In this document: one piece after another, positions 58,718 to 64,000 of the stretch
How the letters are laid out: each line of letters opens with the position of its first letter
Numbering within the stretch: position 1 is the first letter of the stretch
Source: CAIYUC01 sp963682005
Lineage (GTDB): Bacteria > Bacteroidota > Bacteroidia > Bacteroidales > FEN-979
Direction of reading: 5' to 3'
Assembly: GCA_963682005.1 (NCBI GenBank)
Contig: OY820914.1
Location: 5,201,861-5,265,860 of the forward strand
Length of the DNA stretch: 64,000 bases
Translations under genes and position numbers: made by a program
The notes under the pieces: model-generated
The model's database searches: none
What the model was told of the DNA's origin: nothing
Seen by the model: only the letters and a program-made list of their open reading frames with translations

Positions 58718-59689
58718 ATGGCACCAATAAGTTTGTATATCGTTGAAGATGAATTAATACTGGCCCATGACCTGAAGGCAAAACTGACAGAGCTGGGCTA
58801 TGATGTCCTTGGGATTGACACCAAAGGAGAAGGAGCCGTTGACAGCATTACAATGCTGTCAAATAATAAGAAAGAGCCTGATATCGTCATCATGGATGTT
58901 AAGCTTGCCGGGAAAATGGATGGTATTGAGGCAGCACGGATTCTAACAGAAAACTACAATTGCGGGATTATTTTCCTGACCTCACTGAATAAGGGTGAGA
59001 TCTTTGCAAAATCATTCTCACTGAAGCCATATGCATACCTGTTTAAGCCGGTGGATATCGATCAGATCAAAGTGGCTATTGAAGTTGCCAACTACCAGCG
59101 CAACCTCGAAATGGCCAACGAAAAAATGATTTCGGAACTAAAAAGCGAGATCGAACAACGTAAAAAGGCCGAAAAAGAGCGGAACCTTCGTTTGCAGGAA
59201 AGGATTCGCGCCGAACAGCGCGTTAACCAGTTGATGAAACAAAAACATCAGATGGAAATGGATCTGATCAACAGGGAACTTGCCACTTCATCCATCTTTA
59301 TTTCTCAAAAGAACAAGATCATCGGGCTGATCAGGAAGGACATCAACCGGCTGCTCCGTGCCGAGAAAAACATAACCAAGATCGACATCGCAAAGGTCCT
59401 GAAGACGATTGATGAGAACGTGAAGTTTGATAACGACTGGTACCGGATCAAAGCTCACTTCGAAAAGATCTATCCCGGATTTTTCGACCGTCTCAGGAAA
59501 AAGTTTCCCCAGCTTACACCAAATGATCATAAGCTTTGTGCACTTCTAAGGATGAACCTCAATACCAAGGAGATTTCACATATCCTTAAGATCACAGCCC
59601 CCAGCACGGAAATCTCACGTATCCGTCTGAGAAAAAAGCTGGCACTGGCTAAAAATGTTAACCTTACACAGTTTATCTGCGAGGTTTAG
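58718..59689 (+). CDS. Orphan response regulator with coiled coil and LuxR-like HTH
   Basis: The 323-residue protein has a receiver domain (Glu10/Asp11, phospho-acceptor Asp60 in 'IVIMDVKLAGKMDG', Lys in 'AYLFKPVDIDQI'). A charged coiled coil spans about 120-180 ('EQRKKAEKERNLRLQERIRA'). The C-terminal helix-turn-helix is 'PNDHKLCALLRMNLNTKEIS' and 'HILKITAPSTEISRIRLRKK', resembling that of Bacteroidetes two-component output proteins. No kinase gene is adjacent. It probably binds DNA as a dimer through the coiled coil; signal and targets are unknown. Confidence 0.88.
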   Translation: MAPISLYIVEDELILAHDLKAKLTELGYDVLGIDTKGEGAVDSITMLSNNKKEPDIVIMDVKLAGKMDGIEAARILTENYNCGIIFLTSLNKGEIFAKSFSLKPYAYLFKPVDIDQIKVAIEVANYQRNLEMANEKMISELKSEIEQRKKAEKERNLRLQERIRAEQRVNQLMKQKHQMEMDLINRELATSSIFISQKNKIIGLIRKDINRLLRAEKNITKIDIAKVLKTIDENVKFDNDWYRIKAHFEKIYPGFFDRLRKKFPQLTPNDHKLCALLRMNLNTKEISHILKITAPSTEISRIRLRKKLALAKNVNLTQFICEV

Positions 59690-59707
59690 CGGGCGGGGAA
59701 ATACATC

Positions 59708-60454
59708 CTATTGCTGTAGCTTTTCCATCAACTCATCCGTCAGATCGAGGTTGTGATAGACATTTTGCACGTCTTCATCCTCTTCGATCACATCGATAAG
59801 TTTTAGTACTTTCTTTGCAGATTCAACATCAATGGTTTCGTTGGTTTTCGGGATTCGCTGAAGTGAAGCACTTTCAGGTTCTATATTCAGCTGCTCAAGC
59901 TTCTTCATCATGTTCCCGAAATCCTCCATAGCTGTGGTGATCGTAAAGAGCCCGTCTTCCAGCACCACATCTTCTGCTCCTGCATCGATCACTTCCATTT
60001 CGAACTCATCCTGGCTCAACTCGCCTTGTGGAATTACAAATACACCCTTGCGGTCAAAAAGGTAATTAAGTGAACCATTCTTTACCATTTCACCGCCATG
60101 CTTGTTAAAGTAAGCCCTGACATTACTGACAGTACGTTGTATATTATCCGTGGTAGCCTCAACGAAAATGGCTATTCCATGAGGGCCTTTCCCTTCATAT
60201 GTTGTTTCGAGCAGGGTAGCGGTATCTTTATCCGTACCTTTATTGATTGCACGCTGGATGGTCTCCTTCGGCATGCTTGCCCCTTTTGCATTTGCAATAC
60301 CTAGACGGAGCCGGGGATTATGCTCCGGATCCGGGCCACTTTCCTTGACAGCAATTGTAATATCTTTGATAATCTTTGAGAAGATTTTGGACCTTTTAGC
60401 ATCCAAAGCACCTTTTTTTCTTTTGATGGTTGACCACTTATTGTGTCCTGACAT
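59708..60454 (-). CDS. YebC/PmpR family transcriptional regulator
   Basis: The 248-residue YebC protein has the N-terminal signature 'MSGHNKWSTIKRKKGALDAK', 'GKGPHGIAIFVEATTDNIQR' and an acidic C-terminus. The family includes DNA-binding regulators and TACO1-like translation factors that relieve ribosome stalling; which applies here is open. It converges with the orphan response regulator, only 18 nt between the stops. Confidence 0.95.
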   Translation of the reverse strand: MSGHNKWSTIKRKKGALDAKRSKIFSKIIKDITIAVKESGPDPEHNPRLRLGIANAKGASMPKETIQRAINKGTDKDTATLLETTYEGKGPHGIAIFVEATTDNIQRTVSNVRAYFNKHGGEMVKNGSLNYLFDRKGVFVIPQGELSQDEFEMEVIDAGAEDVVLEDGLFTITTAMEDFGNMMKKLEQLNIEPESASLQRIPKTNETIDVESAKKVLKLIDVIEEDEDVQNVYHNLDLTDELMEKLQQ

Positions 60455-60546
60455 ATACCTGAGGATTTCTTAAAGAATTGGTTAAACTGGATATGTAAAT
60501 CTGTGTAAAAATATAAAAAAATACTATCCCATACAAAAACGATTGG

Positions 60547-60554
60547 TAAATTTG
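60547..60554 (+). promoter_or_regulatory. -7 element TAAATTTG, Ig-like lipoprotein
   Basis: A match 27 nt before the GTG at 60581 that supports this start over the TTG at 60563. Confidence 0.5.
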
Positions 60555-60580
60555 ACCCTCAATTGATTTTTGAAAGACAA

Positions 60581-62317
60581 GTGTCCGTGGGAAACAAATT
60601 CAACAAACTCTTCTTTTTTTCTGCATTTATAGGTGCCCTGGTGTTGATCCGCTGCGCGAACCCGGTTGCACCCACAGGAGGGCCAAAGGATATCAAGCCG
60701 CCCGTAGTATTGGAATGTGAACCCCCAAATCAATCAACCCTCTTCAGTTCAAAGAAGATCCGGATCGAATTCAACAAATTCATCCAGCTCAAGGATCCGC
60801 TGACCAATGTATCCATCTCCCCGCCACTGCTTCCGAACACTGATTTTTCGATCCGGGGAAAATCCATTCAGATCAAACTGAATGATAGTCTGCGAAAGGA
60901 CAAAACCTATTCCTTCTTTTTCGGAGAATCGATCTCTGACCTCACGGAAAACAACATCCTCCATGATTTCTATTATGTTTTTTCTACCGGTGCATGGATT
61001 GATTCATTGAAAATGCAGGGAACCATCAAGGATGCATTTACTCAAGTCCCGCTGAAGGATGTATTTGCGATGTTGTACATTGATGAAAATGATACCATCC
61101 CGTTTGATTCTCTTCCTTTTAAGGTAAGGTCCTATTACATTGCAAAAACGAATGACAAAGGAGAATTCACCTTTAACAACCTGCGGAATGAACATTATAA
61201 GCTGTTCGCCCTGAAAGACATGAATGGCGATTACATCTATAACCTTCCGGGTGAAAAGATCGGGTTCCTCGACACACTCGCTGTTGCAGGGTATCATACA
61301 AGTGTCATTTCCGATTCATTAACCGCTTCGTTACCCGGAAAAAAAGATTCGATCCCGCAGAAAAAGAGTGACATTCCGTCCTATTCCCTGCAATTATTCC
61401 AGGAGGTTGATTCTGTTCAGAAACTCCTCAAATATGATCTTCCCCAGGATAATGAAGTAAGACTGGTTTTCAGGTTCCCTGCAGTTCACCCCGAATTCGT
61501 CCCTCTCAACTTCTCCGAACAAGGCAGATGGGCGCTGCAGCAATTTACGCCGAAAAGAGATACCGTTATCCTCTGGCTGATGAATGTCCCGGTGGATTCC
61601 CTGATCCTGAAGGTTTCGGATAAGGGGGCAAAGACAGATACTGTCACAATAGACCTGACCACTGCAAGACCGAAGAAGAAACCGGGAAAGAAGGAATCAT
61701 CCAAAACTCCGGTTCTTGCGGGAACATTAAATTTTCCAGGCGGTTCCCTCAACCAGTTCAGAAATGACATGAACATCGCTTTTTCTTACCCGATCAGTCA
61801 CCAGGATCTTTCCCGGCTTCTTCTGATCGATGAAAAAGACACCCTTCATCCAGGGTGTGAATTCATTGATTCACTGCACAGAATACTCCGGGTCAATCAT
61901 AAATGGAAAGAGGACCATGCATATAAAGTCCTGATCCCGGATTCAACATTTTTTGGGATAAACTCCCTTACAAATGATACGATGAACTTTGCATTCAGGA
62001 CGAAAGCAATCAAGGAACTGGGAATGCTCCGTATCGATATAACATTGAACGAAAATCCCGGGAACTATATCATTCAGCTGCTTGACGGGAAAGAAAATGT
62101 TCTGGAAGAAAGAAAACTATCTTCTTCAACAAAAGAAGAATTTAATTACCTAATGCCCGGTACTTATAAAATCAAAGCAATCCTGGACCAGAACAACAAT
62201 GGCAGATGGGACACAGGAAATTATTTAAAGCACCTGCAACCGGAACAAGTTTACTATTTTCCCAAAGCAATTGAAGTCAGAGGGAACTGGGATATAGATG
62301 AGGCCTGGCCTTTATAA
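60581..62317 (+). CDS. Bacterial Ig-like (BIG_5-type) lipoprotein
   Basis: From GTG 60581 the protein has 578 residues with a lipoprotein signal peptide and lipobox 'LIRC' (Cys25), followed by 'ANPVAPTGGPKDIKPPVVLE', a common opening in Bacteroidetes outer-membrane lipoproteins. The first 100 mature residues match the SbsA/BIG_5 Ig-like domain ('KKIRIEFNKFIQLKDPLTNV'). A carboxypeptidase-like fold follows ('LRNEHYKLFALKDMNGDYIY'), and a second such region lies near the C-terminus ('MPGTYKIKAILDQNNNGRWD'). The function is unknown; a structural or binding role in the envelope is likely. It converges with the ArsR gene. Confidence 0.85.
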   Translation: MSVGNKFNKLFFFSAFIGALVLIRCANPVAPTGGPKDIKPPVVLECEPPNQSTLFSSKKIRIEFNKFIQLKDPLTNVSISPPLLPNTDFSIRGKSIQIKLNDSLRKDKTYSFFFGESISDLTENNILHDFYYVFSTGAWIDSLKMQGTIKDAFTQVPLKDVFAMLYIDENDTIPFDSLPFKVRSYYIAKTNDKGEFTFNNLRNEHYKLFALKDMNGDYIYNLPGEKIGFLDTLAVAGYHTSVISDSLTASLPGKKDSIPQKKSDIPSYSLQLFQEVDSVQKLLKYDLPQDNEVRLVFRFPAVHPEFVPLNFSEQGRWALQQFTPKRDTVILWLMNVPVDSLILKVSDKGAKTDTVTIDLTTARPKKKPGKKESSKTPVLAGTLNFPGGSLNQFRNDMNIAFSYPISHQDLSRLLLIDEKDTLHPGCEFIDSLHRILRVNHKWKEDHAYKVLIPDSTFFGINSLTNDTMNFAFRTKAIKELGMLRIDITLNENPGNYIIQLLDGKENVLEERKLSSSTKEEFNYLMPGTYKIKAILDQNNNGRWDTGNYLKHLQPEQVYYFPKAIEVRGNWDIDEAWPL

Positions 62318-62329
62318 AACTGTGTCCTG

Positions 62330-62638
62330 TCAGGACCCGCAACAGTTTATACAATCAACAAGCCGGGTCAGTGCATCAAATTTCAGGGAATAAAGAATCA
62401 TTTTCCCTTCTCTTTTTGATTCAAGCAGTCCTTTATTCTTAAGAATATTCAGGTGATGAGAAGCTGATGCCTGCTCGATGTTTAGCCTTTCGTAAATTTC
62501 AGTTACGGTAAGTCTTTTGTTGGCAGTAAGCAGATCTACAATCGCAATACGCATTGGGTGGGCCATCGCTCTCAGGCGGCTGGCAGCTCTTTCGAGTTTC
62601 TCAATATCAAGATGTGCCTTTTTCATTTTTATATTCAT
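62330..62638 (-). CDS. ArsR family transcriptional regulator
   Basis: The 102-residue winged helix-turn-helix protein has 'LRAMAHPMRIAIVDLL', 'TVTEIYERLNIEQASASHHL' (recognition helix) and 'GLLESKREGKMILYSL'. The C-terminus ends 'LVDCINCCGS' with three cysteines, which could bind a metal or sense redox state; the classic ArsR alpha-3 CxC site is absent. A TATATTTG promoter match lies 18 nt upstream. No target operon is obvious; adenine deaminase is the upstream neighbour on the same strand. Confidence 0.92.
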   Translation of the reverse strand: MNIKMKKAHLDIEKLERAASRLRAMAHPMRIAIVDLLTANKRLTVTEIYERLNIEQASASHHLNILKNKGLLESKREGKMILYSLKFDALTRLVDCINCCGS

Positions 62639-62655
62639 TAATTTTTATTCGGTAG

Positions 62656-62663
62656 CAAATATA
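62656..62663 (-). promoter_or_regulatory. -7 element TATATTTG, arsR-like gene
   Basis: A - strand TAnnTTTG match 18 nt before the start at 62638, lying between the ade stop and the regulator. Confidence 0.55.
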
Positions 62664-62707
62664 ATAACATTTTACAAGAATAAATATATAAATATATATT
62701 ATTCTAC

Positions 62708-64000
62708 TTATTCTGCGATAAATAAATTTACAAAAGAAAAACTGTTTCCGTCGAATAATCCTTTATCGCTCAGCTTCAATTCAGGAATAACAAGCAATGC
62801 CATAAAAGAAAGGGTCATGAAGGGTGAATTCAATTTACTGCCAAGCTTTTTCGCTGCCCTGTCAAGAAGGCCATACAACTCGGCGATCCGGTACCCGTCT
62901 TCATGCGACATAATCCCTGCAACGGGTAACCCGAGCACTTTCCTGTCATTCCTTCCGGTAACAGAGATTCCTCCGGTATGTTCAATAACAAGGTTTACCG
63001 CATCAATGATGGATTCATCATCTGCCCCTACGGCAATGATATTATGGCTGTCATGGGCAACACTTGAGGCGATGGCACCTTCCTTTAGTCCGAAGCCTGT
63101 CACAAAACCTATTGCCGGAGGCCTGTCTGTATAACGGTCTTTAACAACGATCTTCAGGACGTCTCGTGATGGATCACTGATGACCCTGTCATCTTCAATC
63201 AATGGTGAAATCGTTCTCAGGGGGGTGATGAGCTGGCCATCCAGTGCCTGGATAACCCGCATATCCGAATTGCCGGAGTTTATGGCAATATCTTCTTTCC
63301 TGATCTTTGTTGCATTGAACCTGTTTACCGGAATTTCTGCGACTGACCCTATCATGGATTTTCCGTTGGCTGCAACCAAAGTTCCCCGGATATAGGTAGC
63401 CCTGATATTAAAATCCTTAAGGTTGTCGGTAATAATAAAATCAGCATCGTCACCGGGTTGCAATAACCCGGCATCAAGGCCATAATGCTGCACCGGATTG
63501 ACAGTGCAGCACTGAAGCACCTTCATCAGATCGTATCCCTTGCCGAGCGATCTTTTCACCAACAGATCAATATGACCCTCCACCAGGTCATCCGGATGCT
63601 TGTCATCCGAGCAAAACATGACCATGGAAGGATTCTCATCAATAAGTGGTGACAGGGTTTCAAAGTTCTTCGCAGCACTTCCTTCACGGATGAGAATTTT
63701 CATACCGAGGCGGATCTTTTCATTGGCTTCTTCGATGGTAAAACACTCGTGATCTGTGGAAATTCCTTCTTTGATATATTTTTCAAGCTGCTCTCCAGCA
63801 AGTCCCGGGGCGTGGCCATCCACTGGTTTCCCATATTTAAGGGCCAATGCCAGCTTTTCCATTACCAGCTTATCCGAGAATACCACCCCGGGAAAATTCA
63901 TCATTTCAGAAAGATATTTGACATCCTCCCGCTGCAGCAGTTCTTCCAATTCTGCTACGCCCAGTGATGCTCCTGCGGTTTCAAACGGTGTGGCAGGAAC
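62708..64000 (-). CDS. ade: Adenine deaminase (N-terminus outside window)
   Basis: The - strand frame is open to the right edge and reads 'VPATPFETAGASLG' before the first in-window start-like codon (TTG 63949). The gene therefore begins beyond 64000 and about 430 C-terminal residues are present. Family blocks are 'GHAPGLAGEQLEKYI', 'GISTDHECFTIEEA', 'MVMFCSDDKHPDDL' and, in the C-terminal domain, 'VAHDSHNIIAVG'. The enzyme deaminates adenine to hypoxanthine, which hpt (42046-42591) could then salvage. The metal-binding N-terminal HxH is not visible. Confidence 0.93.
   Translation of the reverse strand, partial: VPATPFETAGASLGVAELEELLQREDVKYLSEMMNFPGVVFSDKLVMEKLALALKYGKPVDGHAPGLAGEQLEKYIKEGISTDHECFTIEEANEKIRLGMKILIREGSAAKNFETLSPLIDENPSMVMFCSDDKHPDDLVEGHIDLLVKRSLGKGYDLMKVLQCCTVNPVQHYGLDAGLLQPGDDADFIITDNLKDFNIRATYIRGTLVAANGKSMIGSVAEIPVNRFNATKIRKEDIAINSGNSDMRVIQALDGQLITPLRTISPLIEDDRVISDPSRDVLKIVVKDRYTDRPPAIGFVTGFGLKEGAIASSVAHDSHNIIAVGADDESIIDAVNLVIEHTGGISVTGRNDRKVLGLPVAGIMSHEDGYRIAELYGLLDRAAKKLGSKLNSPFMTLSFMALLVIPELKLSDKGLFDGNSFSFVNLFIAE

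Noticed and set aside
1..64000. tRNA, rRNA and transposase genes
   Set aside because: Gaps were read for cloverleaf ends with CCA, 16S/23S conserved segments and transposase motifs; none was recognised, though short RNAs could be missed by eye.

Overview
The window is one contiguous stretch of chromosome from a member of the Bacteroidetes, most likely an uncultured Bacteroidales-type bacterium. The evidence is: T9SS-type C-terminal sorting domains; S41, S46 and M28 peptidases with Bacteroidetes architecture; the gene order DUF4271-hemD-rnpA-yidD-S41; a hpt-adk-obg cluster; methylmalonyl-CoA mutase in two subunits (mutA/mutB); a GH3-type enzyme; and repeated upstream matches to the Bacteroidetes -7 promoter element TAnnTTTG. 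No rRNA, tRNA, transposase, prophage or CRISPR array was found. Both ends cut a gene: a DUF4271 membrane protein on the left and adenine deaminase on the right.

Layout. 1-5.5 kb: DUF4271, hemD, rnpA, yidD, S41 protease, cdd and a ChaN-like protein, all on +. 5.5-6.1 kb: a frameshifted DUF559 nuclease gene bracketed by inverted palindromic repeats. 6.2-18.7 kb: mostly - strand genes (GtrA, M28-PDZ peptidase, mnmA, two T9SS-exported proteins, CDF and MFS transporters, M1 aminopeptidase). 19-25 kb: + strand sensor kinase, NarL-type regulator, TorF-like porin, ammonium transporter and fructose-1,6-bisphosphatase. 25.5-31.6 kb: one 2014-residue surface protein made of YadA-head-like repeats with an S74-like C-terminus. 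31.7-36.5 kb: panC-panD-flippase-like-hldE2-type-radA-PNPOx cluster. 36.7-39 kb: alcohol dehydrogenase, ppnP and an outer-membrane barrel. 39-42.6 kb: hpt-adk-small basic protein-obg-PAP2 on -, divergent from purE. 43.2-43.6 kb: a four-helix-bundle (23S IVS-type) protein bracketed by inverted repeats. 43.7-49.9 kb: mutA-mutB-M16 protease and an O-methyltransferase on -. 50.3-58.3 kb: TIGR01777 epimerase (+), then S46 dipeptidyl peptidase, trmB, HU/SPOR protein, kdsB, deoxynucleoside kinase and GH3 (-). 58.7-64 kb: orphan response regulator, YebC, Ig-like lipoprotein, ArsR regulator and adenine deaminase.

Most genes are housekeeping: haem, pantothenate, nucleotide salvage, tRNA modification, LPS precursors and propionate/succinate interconversion. 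Secreted peptidases and cell-surface proteins suggest a protein- or polymer-degrading heterotroph.

The unusual feature is the repeats. Many intergenic gaps hold a short array of locus-specific 7-9 nt words or a strong palindrome. Many begin at, or within a few bases of, the stop codon of a gene. Some supply the last codons of the gene (mutA, hpt, probably the 101-residue protein). Three sit in frame inside conserved enzymes (M1 peptidase, alcohol dehydrogenase, S46 peptidase). Several occur as inverted pairs, and two such pairs enclose a single small gene (DUF559 nuclease; four-helix-bundle protein). This repeat system, and its possible link to those two small proteins, is the best candidate here for something undescribed.
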